A stretch of DNA of 33,521 nt from positions 1 to 33,521 of the forward strand of contig JAPOIY010000028.1 in the NCBI GenBank assembly GCA_029978705.1, given 5' to 3'. Each line of letters starts with the position of its first letter. The first letter of the stretch is position 1. The notes under the pieces are model-generated. The model was not told the DNA's origin, did no database searches, and worked only from the letters and a program-made list of their open reading frames with translations. This DNA comes from Actinomycetota bacterium. Lineage in GTDB: Bacteria; Actinomycetota; Actinomycetes; S36-B12; GCA-2699445. Positions 6,753 through 19,344 of this stretch are shown in pieces. Both the position numbers and the translations under genes were made by a program.

Positions 6753-8405
6753 TCAGGGATGCAGGTCGCGACGCCGCCAGCCGAGCAGACCGACCGCAAC
6801 CAGAACCGCGGCGACCGCAAGCAGCAGCACGAGGGTGACCGCGGAGACGTCGCCGCCGGGGACAGTGGGACTGTGCGAGAACGGTGACACGTCGAGCGCC
6901 CAGTCGGGCACTCCCCACAACTCACCGAATTCGCCGAGCAGGATGAAGACGACGTACAGCCCCCACACGAGGGAGACCGCCCGGGGTACCCACGCGAAGA
7001 CCACGAAGGTCAGCCCGACCATGACCCACATGGCCGGGACCTGGGCCAGCGCCGCGCCCGTCATTCGCACCATCTGGAAGGCGGGGTCGCCGACGGCCAG
7101 CCCGTGGCTCACCCCGATGGCGGCCCCGGCGACGACAGCGATCGCCGCCGAGCCGAGCAGGGCTACGGTGAGAAAGGACGCCGCCCACCGCAGCCGGGTG
7201 GCCCCACCCCCTAGTAGGAGTTCGGCGTGCCCCGCTGATTCCTCCGTGCGCAGCCGGATCACCGTTGCGATCCCGAACGCCGCGACGATGACCCCCATGA
7301 GCGTCACCTCTGCGGCCAGGAACGCATCGGTCAGCCCCTGCTCGCCGCCGAGCATCACCAGGTAGCGCGCCATCTCCGGGGAGTCGAAGAAGCCGGAGAC
7401 GTTGTGGGCCGCAGACCCGAGGAGCGCGCCCATGGCGGCCGCTGCCACGATCCATACCTCCCACGAACCGCGCAGGAGCCGCCACGCCAGCGTGGGGGTG
7501 CCCGCGATGTGACCGACGGGCGGCCCGGGCCGCTCCGGCAGGAGGCCGGACCCGAGGTCGCGGTGCGCCCGCAGGACGAACGCCAGCGCCGTCATCGCCA
7601 CAGCGCCGACGACCGGGATCAGCAGCACCCCCCACCGGTCGCCGGCGAAGGGACGGATCTGCTGGCTCCACCCGATGGGCGAGAGCCAGGACAGTACCCC
7701 CGGGTCGCCGGCGGCCAGGTCGCCGACCGCCCGGAGGGCATACGCGGCGCCCACTGCCAGCAGCCCCAGACCCAGGGCGGCGCGCGCCGACGTGGCCACT
7801 TGGGCCGCCACCGCGGCGATAGCGGTGAAGGCGACGGCACTGCAGCCCCAGCCCAGACCGAAGGCCACGGACCCGGCGGTCGGAAGGCCGACGGCGATGA
7901 GACCGGCGGTGGTCAGGGCTGCCAGCGCTGTGGCGGCCAGGACACCCTCGACGACCGCAGCCCACAGGGGGGCAGCTCGGCCCACCGCCCCGGCGGCGAC
8001 CAGTTCGAGTCGGCCACTCTCCTCCTCGGCGCGGGTGTGCCGAACGGTGAGGAACGTGAACAGCACAGCGACCAGCGCGGCGCCGAACGCCGTCATCTTG
8101 ATCAGGGAGACCGCGCCCAAGGAGGTGGCGACGTAGATCTTGCCGTACAACGCCACGAGCGCGGCAGTGGCGTTGACGGCCTCGGCAGCCGCCGCCAACG
8201 ACTGCTCGGTGGGGTAGAGGTCACGGGTGGCGGCGGCACTGAACAGGGGGATGGCAGCGAAGCCGAGCAGCCATACCGGGAGCAGGATGCGGTCCCGGCG
8301 CAGGGCCAGCCGCAGCAGTGCCCCGGTGCCCCGCAGGGATCCGTCCCGCTGCGCACCGGGGGGTGAGGCCGGTGCGCGCGGTGGGGCGCTCGAGGTGACG
8401 GTCAT
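6753..8405 (-). CDS. ABC-2 type exporter permease (polyketide-antibiotic exporter family)
   Basis: A 550-residue integral membrane protein with about 12 hydrophobic helices in two related halves, each opening with an RLALRRDR-like or WRLLRGSWEVW-like amphipathic stretch. This is the shape of the actinobacterial ABC-2 permease family annotated as putative exporters of polyketide antibiotics. The frame is open upstream, but the ATG that overlaps the ATPase stop (ATGA) is clearly the start because it opens a normal N-terminus followed by the first helix. It forms one transporter with the ATPase encoded just before it. Substrate unknown; no biosynthetic cluster lies beside it, so self-protection or lipid export are equally possible. 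Confidence 0.87.
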   Translation of the reverse strand: MTVTSSAPPRAPASPPGAQRDGSLRGTGALLRLALRRDRILLPVWLLGFAAIPLFSAAATRDLYPTEQSLAAAAEAVNATAALVALYGKIYVATSLGAVSLIKMTAFGAALVAVLFTFLTVRHTRAEEESGRLELVAAGAVGRAAPLWAAVVEGVLAATALAALTTAGLIAVGLPTAGSVAFGLGWGCSAVAFTAIAAVAAQVATSARAALGLGLLAVGAAYALRAVGDLAAGDPGVLSWLSPIGWSQQIRPFAGDRWGVLLIPVVGAVAMTALAFVLRAHRDLGSGLLPERPGPPVGHIAGTPTLAWRLLRGSWEVWIVAAAAMGALLGSAAHNVSGFFDSPEMARYLVMLGGEQGLTDAFLAAEVTLMGVIVAAFGIATVIRLRTEESAGHAELLLGGGATRLRWAASFLTVALLGSAAIAVVAGAAIGVSHGLAVGDPAFQMVRMTGAALAQVPAMWVMVGLTFVVFAWVPRAVSLVWGLYVVFILLGEFGELWGVPDWALDVSPFSHSPTVPGGDVSAVTLVLLLAVAAVLVAVGLLGWRRRDLHP

Positions 8406-9313
8406 GCCGCACCGTCCGCGTAGTGCTGCAGGAAGAGTTCCTCCAGGGTGGGCGGCTGGCTGGCCAGGCTGACGATCCCGCCCTCGGACAGCCGCGCCAT
8501 GAAGTCGGCCATGGCCGCCGCGTCTACGTGGGCGCGTACCTCGCCCTCTCCCACGGACACGTCGTGGACACCCGGCAGGTGGCTGATGTCCGGGAGGGTG
8601 CGCACCTGGGCGCGAACGGCGGTGCGGGACAGATGCCGCATCTCCGCGAGGGTTCCGGACTCGACGATCACACCGTTGCGGATGATGCTGACGCGGTCGC
8701 TGACGGCCTCCGCCTCGCTGAGGATGTGGGAACTGAGCAGCACCCCGCGGCCCGCGTCGCGCAGTTCCCGGACACACCGGCGGAACTCCTCCTCCTTGAG
8801 GGGATCGAGGCCCGACGTCGGTTCGTCCAGGAGGTACAGGGCGACGTCGCTGGCCAGCGCCGAGATCAGGGCGACCTTCTGGCGGTTTCCCTTGGAGTAG
8901 GACCGCCCATTGCAGGTCGGGTCGAGGTCGAACCGCTCGACGAGGATGTCGACCCGGTGCTGGTCGACGGGACCTCGTAGGGATACCAGTAGGTGGATGA
9001 TCTCCCCGCCGGTGAGGTTGGGCCACAACGCCACATCGCCGGGCACGTAGGCGACGTTGCGGTGCAGCGTCGCCACGTCGCGCCAGGGATCCATGCGGAG
9101 GACGCTTAGGGAGCCGGCGTCAGCCCGCAGGAGGCCGAGGAGGACCCGTAACGTCGTCGTCTTGCCCGCCCCGTTGGGTCCCAGGAAGGCGTGGATCTCG
9201 CCCTCTCGGACCCGGAGGTCTACGTCCGCCAGCGCGACGGTTCTGCCGAAGGTCTTGCGGAGGTGACGCACGTCGATCAGCAGGTCGGCGCCGTCCTCAT
9301 GACGACTGCCCAT
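8402..9313 (-). CDS. ABC transporter ATP-binding protein
   Basis: A 303-residue ATPase subunit. Walker A is GPNGAGKTTT (about 44-53). The Q-loop region is RNVAYVPGDVALWPNLTGGE. The signature is YSKGNRQKV rather than LSGGQ. Walker B plus D-loop is LYLLDEPTSGLDP, and the H-loop is LLSSHIL. The last 80 residues form a small C-terminal domain that is common in drug-exporter ATPases of the DrrA type. Its stop overlaps the permease start. The ATG at 9313 has no Shine-Dalgarno sequence and a TATACG element lies 6 nt upstream. Cytoplasmic, energising the partner permease. Confidence 0.92.
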   Translation of the reverse strand: MGSRHEDGADLLIDVRHLRKTFGRTVALADVDLRVREGEIHAFLGPNGAGKTTTLRVLLGLLRADAGSLSVLRMDPWRDVATLHRNVAYVPGDVALWPNLTGGEIIHLLVSLRGPVDQHRVDILVERFDLDPTCNGRSYSKGNRQKVALISALASDVALYLLDEPTSGLDPLKEEEFRRCVRELRDAGRGVLLSSHILSEAEAVSDRVSIIRNGVIVESGTLAEMRHLSRTAVRAQVRTLPDISHLPGVHDVSVGEGEVRAHVDAAAMADFMARLSEGGIVSLASQPPTLEELFLQHYADGAA

Positions 9314-9319
9314 ACTTCA

Positions 9320-9325
9320 CGTATA
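9320..9325 (-). promoter_or_regulatory. Candidate -10 element of the ABC exporter operon
   Basis: TATACG on the minus strand lies within a GTATAC palindrome and ends 6 nt before the ATPase ATG. It suggests a leaderless start. It departs from TANNNT at the last base, and the -35 is weak. Confidence 0.35.
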
Positions 9326-9379
9326 CGCCCGGGGCCGGTGGCGCACCACCCCCTTGGGACCCAGGACTGCGGCAGGCAG

Positions 9380-9409
9380 GACGTTCGGCCCTTCCCGCCG
9401 GGGAACGTC
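9380..9409. promoter_or_regulatory. Inverted repeat upstream of the secreted two-repeat protein
   Basis: GACGTTC (9380-9386) and GAACGTC (9403-9409) form perfect 7-bp arms, 23 bp apart from start to start. The repeat covers the expected -35 area of the gene starting at 9427, as an operator would. Seen directly; regulatory role inferred. Confidence 0.3.
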
Positions 9410-9414
9410 AGGCG

Positions 9415-9420
9415 TATTCC
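9415..9420 (+). promoter_or_regulatory. Candidate -10 element before the secreted protein gene
   Basis: TATTCC ends 6 nt before the ATG at 9427. The 6 nt between (GGAGTC) contain GGAG, but this is too close to the ATG to be a good ribosome site, so a leaderless start is plausible. Confidence 0.35.
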
Positions 9421-9426
9421 GGAGTC

Positions 9427-10119
9427 ATGAGGTACTTGCTCGTCCCCACCGCACTGCTCGTCGGCGCGGCCCTCACCGTACCCCTGGCGCCGGCAGCGGC
9501 GCGTCCGGCGGCCCCGGCCGCCGGGAAGACGACGGTGGACCTGTCACTGACGCCGACGACGGCGATGGTGGGGACGAGCGTCACCTTCCGTTCCATGGGC
9601 GCCCCGGCGACCGGAGTCGCGGGGCGCGCCGCTCATCTCCAGGTGGATGCCGGGAACATGTGGCGCGATGTGAAGACGGCTCGGTACGACACGGGTGGTC
9701 TGGCGCAGGCGGCCTTCACCTCCACGGGAAAAGGCACCAAGCGCTACCGCGTGGTCGTGCGCAGCTCGGGCACCGGGGCGCTGCTGGCGCAGTCCGCGAC
9801 GAAGACCGTGACGTGGCAGAAGGTCACTTGGTCGCCGACGTTGACGATCGCCAAGAGCGCGGCGCGGGTCGGAGAGAACGTTCCGTACACCGTCACCGTG
9901 CAGCCGACGGAGTTGTCGCCCGGCCGGAGGGTCCGGGTGCAGGTCAAGGGCCGGGTCACGTGGCAGACGATCGACTCGTTCGTGGTGAACTCGAAGGGCT
10001 TGGTCGTCGACGACGTGACTGGCTACAACCCCGGGCTGGGCCGTTACCGCGCGCAGGTGGTGTCGTCCAGCGGCGAGGCGTTGGCGACCTCTCCGATCGC
10101 GTCGGTGGCTTGGTCCTGA
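9427..10119 (+). CDS. Secreted protein with two Ig-like repeats, function unknown
   Basis: A 230-residue exported protein that I do not recognise beyond its fold type. It has a signal peptide with a hydrophobic core LLVPTALLVGAALTVPLAP and an AAA-rich cleavage area near residue 25. Two beta-rich repeats of about 95 residues follow: the first runs from KTTVDLSLTPTTAMVGTSV to KTVTW, and the second from KVTWSPTLTIAKSAARVGE to ASVAW. Each resembles the bacterial Ig-like or carboxypeptidase-regulatory repeats of actinobacterial surface proteins. No Cys, sortase signal or membrane anchor is present, so it is probably released or bound to the wall without covalent linkage. It stands alone on the plus strand between two minus-strand operons. 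Its stop lies 4 bp from the convergent stop of the hydratase gene. Confidence 0.75.
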   Translation: MRYLLVPTALLVGAALTVPLAPAAARPAAPAAGKTTVDLSLTPTTAMVGTSVTFRSMGAPATGVAGRAAHLQVDAGNMWRDVKTARYDTGGLAQAAFTSTGKGTKRYRVVVRSSGTGALLAQSATKTVTWQKVTWSPTLTIAKSAARVGENVPYTVTVQPTELSPGRRVRVQVKGRVTWQTIDSFVVNSKGLVVDDVTGYNPGLGRYRAQVVSSSGEALATSPIASVAWS

Positions 10120-10123
10120 CGGG

Positions 10124-10902
10124 TCAGGTGGCGGGGACCCAGGACGCGGGACGTCTCTGCAGCAGGGCGCTCATGCCTTCGATCCCCTCGTCGGAGCGGA
10201 AGAACTGCCCGGACAGTTCCGCGGTCCAGGCGAACCCTTCCTCGCGGCTCAACGTCGGCACCCGCCGCAGCAGTTCCTTCGTCCCCGCGAGTGCCTGCGG
10301 GCCGCCCTTGCGCAGTTGCTCGACCCAGCCGGACACCGTCGCTGCGAGCGCGTCCGCGGGCACCACTGCGTTGATCATGCCGGCCTCTTTGACCCGCTCC
10401 GCCGTGACCCGCTCGCCGGTCAGGAACAGCTCGGCAGCGTCGGCCGGGTGCAGTTTGGGCAGGCACACCACCGAGATGACCGCCGGGGTGAGCCCCAGGC
10501 GCACCTCGCTGAACGCGAAGCGCACGTGATCGCCGGCCACGGCGAGGTCGCACGCGGCCACGAGACCGTTGCCGCCACCGAAGACGTCCCCTTGGACGCG
10601 GGCGATCGTCGGCTTGGGGTGGTCCTGGATCTCCCCGAGGAGCGCGCCCATGGCCTCCGGACCTGCAGCCGCGAATCCCGCGGGGTCGCCGCTGAGGGCG
10701 GCCTTGAGGTCCGCTCCCGCGCTGAACACCGTGCCGGTGCCGGTGAGGACGACGACACGCACGGCATCGTCCGCGGCGGTGGCGGCCAGGGCCTCGCGCA
10801 GCATCGTCATCGCCTGGGGGTCGAGGGCGTTGCGCGCGTCCGGGCGGTTGAAGGTGATCGTCGCGACGCCGTCGGCGACGTCGACCAGGAGAGGCGCCTC
10901 GC

Positions 10903-10906
<4 letters not shown>
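10124..10906 (-). CDS. Enoyl-CoA hydratase/isomerase, LiuC/AtuE-like
   Basis: A 260-residue crotonase-fold enzyme. It has the oxyanion motif SAGADLKA (62-69), GGGNGLVAACD (110-120) and FSEVRLGLTPAVIS (132-145). Glu134 matches the second catalytic Glu of mitochondrial enoyl-CoA hydratase. The first catalytic Glu is replaced by Gly114, as in methylglutaconyl-CoA hydratases of the LiuC type. In the operon it would hydrate the carboxylated unsaturated acyl-CoA made by the carboxylase. The GTG start overlaps the stop of the acyl-CoA dehydrogenase gene (GTGA). It is the last gene of the operon. A general fatty-acid hydratase cannot be excluded, but the context favours branched-chain or isoprenoid acyl-CoA. 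Confidence 0.85.
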
Positions 10907-12037
<1,131 letters not shown>

Positions 12038-12054
<17 letters not shown>

Positions 12055-12694
12055 CGGATCCCTCCTGGTGCGGTGTCGTGGTGGCGGAGTCGGCGGGTGT
12101 GAGCCCGAGCGCGCGCTGCCACAGCAGCGTCAGCGTGGCCTGGCCATTGGGGTCCTGGGTCGAGCCGAACGCGGTCCAGTGCCGCGAGAAGCCCTCGACC
12201 ATGGCGCACAGCGCGGCGGCGGTCGTCTGCGGGTCCAGGTCGTGGTGCACCCGTCCTTCGCGCTGCTGGCGGCGGATCTGCGCCGTGACGCGGCGCAGAT
12301 GACTGCGGCGCAGGTCGTCCAGGATCGCCGAGAACCGAGCGTCCGTGACGGACACCTCCTCGACGACGCGCAGCAGGGGCGCGTTCTCGGCGAAGGCTCC
12401 GAGGTAGCGCTCGTTGGCATTGGCGATCTGGTCCATCGGGTCGGTGAGGTTCGCCCCGCCGATCGACTCGAGCAAGTGGTCGATGAGTTGCTGCAGGGTG
12501 GCCTCGAGCACGTCCTCTTTGGTGTCGAAGTACGTGTACACGGTCCCGTGGGACACCCCGGCCTCCGCAGCGATGTCGCCCATCCGGGTCGCGGCGAAGC
12601 CCTGGCGCTCGAAGACGGTACGGGCGGCAGAGATGAGGCTGTCGCGGGTGCGCCGCCCCCGATCGGTGCGCGGCTCGCGCGTGGCGGCGGTCAT
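12038..12694 (-). CDS. TetR-family transcriptional regulator
   Basis: A 218-residue repressor-type protein. The N-terminal helix-turn-helix region spans about 15-62, with ISAARTVFERQGFAATRMGDIAAEAGVSHGTVYTYF as the TetR signature. The C-terminal all-helical ligand domain has a hydrophobic face. It lies inside the catabolic operon, with an ATGA overlap with the AtuA gene before it and a 17-bp overlap with the dehydrogenase gene after it, so it is made together with the enzymes. The likely role is autoregulation by an acyl-CoA pathway intermediate. The palindrome at 18463-18478 is the best operator candidate. The ligand cannot be read from sequence. Confidence 0.92.
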
Positions 12695-14659
12695 CCGGCA
12701 CCCTCGCGAAGGACTCGCTCGGGGAGGGGGACCACGCGGGCGCGCACGTACTCGCCGAGGCCCTTCCCCTGCGGGTCGAGGGAGGCGTTCTCGCTGACGC
12801 CCCGTCCGAGGATCCCGTTACTCACGATGTTGACCGCACGCAGGTTGGGAAGGGCGACGACCAGATACGGCGGGTCCGCGGCCTCGGGAAGGAGCGCCGC
12901 CACGGTGCCCGGCTGCAGCATGAACGACTGGAGCCACGCGAACGCCTCGTCGGCCCGGCGCTCGAGGACGGGGTCCACCTCCAGGGCGGTCTCCGCGGCC
13001 CAGACGGCGGCGACGTCGGCGCCGGTCCGGATCTCGGGGATGACCATCGTGTCGACTTCCCCCGCCGCCAGGGCGACGGCCTCCGGCTCGGCGGGGTCGG
13101 GGACCCACAGGCCGATGTTGGCGCAGCCGCCCTTGTCGCCACTGCGGGCCCCGACCAGGTTGCCGAGGGGGGCCGGAATGGTCGGACCCTCGGACTTCGG
13201 CCAGGCAGCCGGGACGGGTGGGTGCCACTCGCTGGCTGCCGGGGCGGTCGTAGCGGGCGCCGCCGGCAGGGAACGGACCGGTTCGCCGTCGACCGTCACC
13301 ACTACCTCGACGAGGTCCCGCGGAATGGTCGTCGGCCAGAAGACGCCGTAGGGCGTGCCGTCGGCAGGCGGAGCCGCCGGGAACATGCCCGGGTAGGACG
13401 CCAGCGCTGACTCCACCGCCGGGGCGGTGAAGGCTTTGCCGACCTTGACCGGGTCCGGGTCCTTGACGGTGATGACGAGGCGGGACTGCGCGGCGGCGAT
13501 GGTGGGGGGGTCGACGTGGTCGTCGCCGACCAGCTGCACCGACAGTTCGGCCACATCAAGGGTGCTGCGCGCGGCCACCTCGGAGGGCTCTCCCGCCACA
13601 TCCGCCAGACCCAGACCCGTGACCTGCCGCAGTGCGAGATCCGCCTTGTCCACGACCCCAAGGCCGGTGAGGACCAGGGTGAGGGAGTTGCGGAACCCCC
13701 CCAGGTAGTTCAGGGACACCTTGAGGGAGTCGGGCGGGGGCAGCCCCCGGTTGCCGGAGATCCGCACCCGGTCGCGGCCGACCTGCGCGAGTTGGATCGC
13801 GGTGAAGTCGGCAATGACGTCGGGGTTGGCGTACTGCGGGGGTCCGATCTCGTAGAGCAGTTGGGACGTGACGGTCCCGACGCTGACCAGTCCCCCGGTG
13901 CCCGCATGTTTGGTGATGACGCTGTCGCCGTTGGCGGCCACCTCGGCGATCGGGAACCCGAGGGGGTCCATGTCGGGCACGTCGGTGAAGAAGGAGTAGT
14001 TGCCGCCCGTCGCCTGGGCGCCGCACTCGATGACGTGTCCGGCCACGAGGGCACCGGCCAACGGGTCGAGGTCGGTGGCGTAGTCCCACCCGTGCCACCA
14101 CGCCGCCGGGCCGATAGTCAGGGCGGCGTCGGTGACCCGGCCGCAGACCACGACGTCCGCCCCCGCCGCCAGCGCGGCGGTGATCCCGGCTCCACCCAGG
14201 TAGGCGTTGGCAGCCAGCGCGGGAACTCCGAGGTCGGCGAAGGCCTCGCCGGTGTCGAGGTTGGGGAAGGTCTGCCCCGCGTCCACGAGGTCCGCCATCC
14301 GTCCGGCCAGGTCGTCTCCGGTCACGACGGCGATGCGCGGCGCGAGTCCCGCCACGTCAGCGAGTTCCCGCAACGCGTCGGCCAGGCCCTGCGGGTCCAG
14401 GCCGCCGGCGTTGGTGACCACCTTGATGTCGCGTTCCAGGCAGTCGGCCAGCACGTCCTTCATCTGGTGGAGGAACGTGCGTGCGTAGCCGCTGCCGGCG
14501 CCGTGCTTCATCCGTTGGCGCGCGAGGATCAGCATGGTCAGTTCGGCCAGCCAGTCCCCGGTGAGCACGTCGATAGGTCCGCCGCGCACCATCTCCGCGG
14601 CCGCTGCCAACCGGTCGCCGTAGAAGCCGGAGCAGTTCGCCACCCGCAGCGGCCGCCGC

Positions 14660-14667
<8 letters not shown>
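12691..14667 (-). CDS. AtuA-family (DUF1446) protein with C-terminal AtuA-like ferredoxin-fold domain
   Basis: A 658-residue protein. The N-terminal part (about 5-450) is the AtuA/DUF1446 domain, with RVANCSGFYGDRLAAAAEM, TNAGGLDPQGLADAL, ANAYLGGAGI and CGRVTDAALTIGP. The last 110 residues, from LGNLVGARSGDKGGCANIGLW to LGRGVSENASLDPQGKGLGEYVRARVV, form the small AtuA-associated domain that is often a separate protein in proteobacteria. AtuA is needed for growth on citronellol and geraniol in Pseudomonas, but its reaction is not established to my knowledge. The ATG overlaps the biotin carboxylase stop by 8 bp. Its presence tilts the operon towards isoprenoid or related branched acyl-CoA catabolism rather than leucine only. 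Confidence 0.88.
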
Positions 14668-16798
<2,131 letters not shown>

Positions 16799-16806
16799 GT
16801 CCATCC

Positions 16807-18426
16807 TCACATCCGCCAGACGCCGTAGCCGTCGGCTCCCCGGACGGGAGCGGAGTGCACCGCTGACAGGCCCAGGGTGAGCGCCGTGCGGGTGTCGCGC
16901 GGGTCGATGATGCCGTCGTCCCACAGCCGGCCCGTCGCGAAGAGCGCTGTGGACTCGCTGTCCACCTGCTGCTCGAACGCGTCGCGGATGGGGGCGAACG
17001 CCGCCTCGTCGAACGGCGTCCCGGCCGCCTCGGTCTTCTGGCGCGCCACGATCGTCAACACCCCGGCGAGCTGTTTGGGTCCCATGACGGCGATGCGGTG
17101 GTTGGGCCAGCTGAACACGAAGCGGGGGTCGTAGGCGCGCCCGCTCATGCCGTAGTTCCCCGCACCGTAACTGGCGCCCATCATGACGGTCAGGTGGGGG
17201 ACCGCGGAATTGGAGACCGCGTTGATGAGTTTGGCGCCGTCCTTGATGATGCCGCCCTGCTCGTACTTGGTGCCCACCATGAACCCGGTGATGTTCTGGA
17301 AGAACACGATGGGGATGTCGTGCCGGTTGCACAGCTGGATGAACTGCGTCCCCTTCTCGCTCTCCTCACTGAACAGGATCCCGTTGTTGGCCAGTACCCC
17401 CACCGGGAACCCGCCGATGTGTCCCCACCCGGTGACCAGTGTGGTGCCGTACAGCGGCTTGAACTCCTCGAACTCGCTGCCGTCCAGCACTCGGGCCAGC
17501 ACCTCGCGCGCCTCGAACGGCACGCGGATGTCGGCGCTGGCGATGCCGAGCAACTCCTCGGCGTCGTAGCGGGGAGCCTGAGCCGGCCGGTCCGGGCCGT
17601 TGCCCTGTTTGCGCCAGCGCAGGTGGCCGACGATGTCGCGCCCGATACGCAGGGCGTCCATCTCGTCCTCGGCGAGGTAGTCCGCCAGGCCGCTGGTGCG
17701 GGCATGCATCTCGGCGCCGCCCAGTTCCTCCTCGTCGGCGTCCTCGTCGATCGCCATCTTCACCAGGGGTGGGCCGCCGAGGTAGACCTTCGCGGCCTGC
17801 TTCTGGAGGACGACGTAGTCACTCATGCCCGGCACGTAGGCGCCGCCGGCCGTGGAGGACCCGAAGACGAGGGTGACGGTGGGGACGCCCTCCGCGCTGA
17901 GCTGGGTGAGGTTCTTGAAAGAGGCGCCGCCCGGCACGAAGATCTCGGACTGCTTGGGGAGGTCGGCGCCGCCGGACTCGGTGAGACTGACCAGCGGCAG
18001 ACGGTTGCGCCGGGCCACCTCCATCGCCCGCAGCCCCTTCTTGACCGACGTGGGGCCCTGCGACCCCCCCTTCACGGTGGCATCGTTGGCGATGATCATG
18101 CATTCGGTGCCGGTGATGACGCCGATCCCCGTGACGATGCCGCCGCCCAGCGGATCATCGGTCCCCCAACCGGCGAGCGGGCTCAGTTCGAGGAACGGCG
18201 ACAGTTCGTCCAGCAGGACGTCGATGCGTTCCCGCGGCAGCATCTTGCCGCGCCCGCGGTGGCGCGCCACCGAGCGGGCGTTCTTGTCGGGGTCGGGGCT
18301 GCCGCCCCCCGCGACCACCTGGGCCTGTAGTTCCTCGACCTCGGCGAGCGCGGCCAGCATCGCGTCACGATTGGCCGCGAACGACCCGTCGTTGGGATCC
18401 ACCCGGCTGCGGATGACGTCACCCAC
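16807..18426 (-). CDS. Acyl-CoA carboxylase carboxyltransferase beta subunit (MCC/GCC type)
   Basis: Transfers the carboxyl group from biotin to an alpha,beta-unsaturated acyl-CoA. The 539-residue protein has two crotonase-like halves. The N half has RGRGKMLPRERID, GGSQGPTSVKKG, ESGGADLPKQ and STAGGAYVPGMSD. The C half has GIASADIRVPFEAREVLAR, FFQNITGFMVGTKYEQGG and GASYGAGNYGMSGRAYDPRF. These are signatures of the methylcrotonyl-/geranyl-CoA carboxylase beta group, not of propionyl-CoA carboxylase. Choosing between methylcrotonyl-CoA and geranyl-CoA needs a pocket model. The GTG start has GGAGGGAGG 4-5 nt upstream. First gene of the operon, 64 bp after the IclR-family gene. Confidence 0.93.
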   Translation of the reverse strand: MGDVIRSRVDPNDGSFAANRDAMLAALAEVEELQAQVVAGGGSPDPDKNARSVARHRGRGKMLPRERIDVLLDELSPFLELSPLAGWGTDDPLGGGIVTGIGVITGTECMIIANDATVKGGSQGPTSVKKGLRAMEVARRNRLPLVSLTESGGADLPKQSEIFVPGGASFKNLTQLSAEGVPTVTLVFGSSTAGGAYVPGMSDYVVLQKQAAKVYLGGPPLVKMAIDEDADEEELGGAEMHARTSGLADYLAEDEMDALRIGRDIVGHLRWRKQGNGPDRPAQAPRYDAEELLGIASADIRVPFEAREVLARVLDGSEFEEFKPLYGTTLVTGWGHIGGFPVGVLANNGILFSEESEKGTQFIQLCNRHDIPIVFFQNITGFMVGTKYEQGGIIKDGAKLINAVSNSAVPHLTVMMGASYGAGNYGMSGRAYDPRFVFSWPNHRIAVMGPKQLAGVLTIVARQKTEAAGTPFDEAAFAPIRDAFEQQVDSESTALFATGRLWDDGIIDPRDTRTALTLGLSAVHSAPVRGADGYGVWRM

Positions 18427-18462
18427 TGCGCCTCCCTCCGGGACCGGGAACGTCCGGCTGAC

Positions 18463-18494
18463 TTGACGCTAGTGTCAACTTCCCGGCAGGTCAA
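18463..18494 (-). promoter_or_regulatory. Operon promoter with palindromic operator over the -10
   Basis: On the minus strand, TTGACC (18489-18494) and TAGCGT (18466-18471) are separated by exactly 17 bp, a near-ideal -35/-10 pair. The 16-bp sequence TTGACACTAGCGTCAA (18463-18478) is palindromic in 14 of 16 positions and covers the -10. Transcription would begin near 18459, giving a leader of about 33 nt with a strong ribosome site before the GTG at 18426. The -35 overlaps the stop codon of the IclR-family gene. A repressor, most simply the operon's TetR protein, would block polymerase here. Confidence 0.65.
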
Positions 18495-19267
18495 CCACGC
18501 AACGCCTCCGGATCGGGCTGGAACCCACGACCCATGTCCTGTTCGATCAGGGCCGCGCACCGGCGCAGCCCGGCCACGTAGCCCGGCACATCGTCGGGGG
18601 CGAAGTCCTCCTCCCGCAGGGTGAGTTCCACTCCGGCCAGGACCTGTCCGTACCACCGCAGCGGCACCCCGATCTGGGTGTCCCCCGCGGCGTCGTCCTG
18701 CACGGCGTAGCCGAGCGCGCGGGCGGACTCCAGAGCCGCGGTCAGCGCGGCGCGGTCGGGTGCGGGCCCGGGGAGGTCCGGCAGGACATCCGCCAATTCC
18801 GCGTCGCTCATCTCGGCCAGGACCATCAGCCCGACCGCGGTGGACTGCAGCGGGAACAGCGCCCCCTCGCGGTCCTCATTCTGGGCCGAGTCGCTCTCGC
18901 GGCTGGCAAGCACACGGAGGAACACCCCGGACCGGATCACCAGGTGAACCGCGCGCATGGCGGCCAGGGACAGGTGGGCGAGATGGGACAACGCCACTCC
19001 CCGCAAACTCGCGCTGAAGGCCTGCTCAGTCGCGTCGGGCAGCAGGGCCGGTCCGGCGTGGTAGCGCCGATCGCCGGACTGGGCGGCGAACTGGCGGTGC
19101 TGCAGGGCCCGGAGCGCCCGGTGGGCGGAGGGAGGAGAGACGCCCAGCCGCCGCGCCGCGTCGCTGACCGTGATACTTCCTTCCCGCCGCAGGACGTTGG
19201 CCAACTGCAAGGCGTTGTCGGCGCTCTTGGATCCGGTTGCCCGGGATGGTCTGCGGCTGTCGGTCAT
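18491..19267 (-). CDS. IclR-family transcriptional regulator
   Basis: A 258-residue regulator. The N-terminal winged helix-turn-helix (about 14-75) includes LQLANVLRREGSITVSDAARRLGVSPPSAHRALRAL, and a GAF-like IclR effector domain follows (about 85-250). An ATG at 19267 with AGAGG 5 nt upstream is preferred over a GTG two codons earlier. It lies 64 bp upstream of the carboxylase operon on the same strand, and the operon has its own promoter between them. It may therefore regulate the operon, itself, or the divergent plus-strand genes from 19493. The ligand is unknown. The domain order and length are normal for the family. Confidence 0.82.
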   Translation of the reverse strand: MTDSRRPSRATGSKSADNALQLANVLRREGSITVSDAARRLGVSPPSAHRALRALQHRQFAAQSGDRRYHAGPALLPDATEQAFSASLRGVALSHLAHLSLAAMRAVHLVIRSGVFLRVLASRESDSAQNEDREGALFPLQSTAVGLMVLAEMSDAELADVLPDLPGPAPDRAALTAALESARALGYAVQDDAAGDTQIGVPLRWYGQVLAGVELTLREEDFAPDDVPGYVAGLRRCAALIEQDMGRGFQPDPEALRG

Positions 19268-19344
19268 ATCCACCTCTAGTAATCACTCTTCTCCCCGACG
19301 GCCTTTCGGGCCACCCCCCAGGGCCTTAACTACCCGATTCGACC

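Noticed and set aside
18463-18478. Transposon or attachment-site remnant
   Set aside because: The palindrome is short and has no flanking target duplication or recombinase. Its overlap with a -10 explains it better as an operator.
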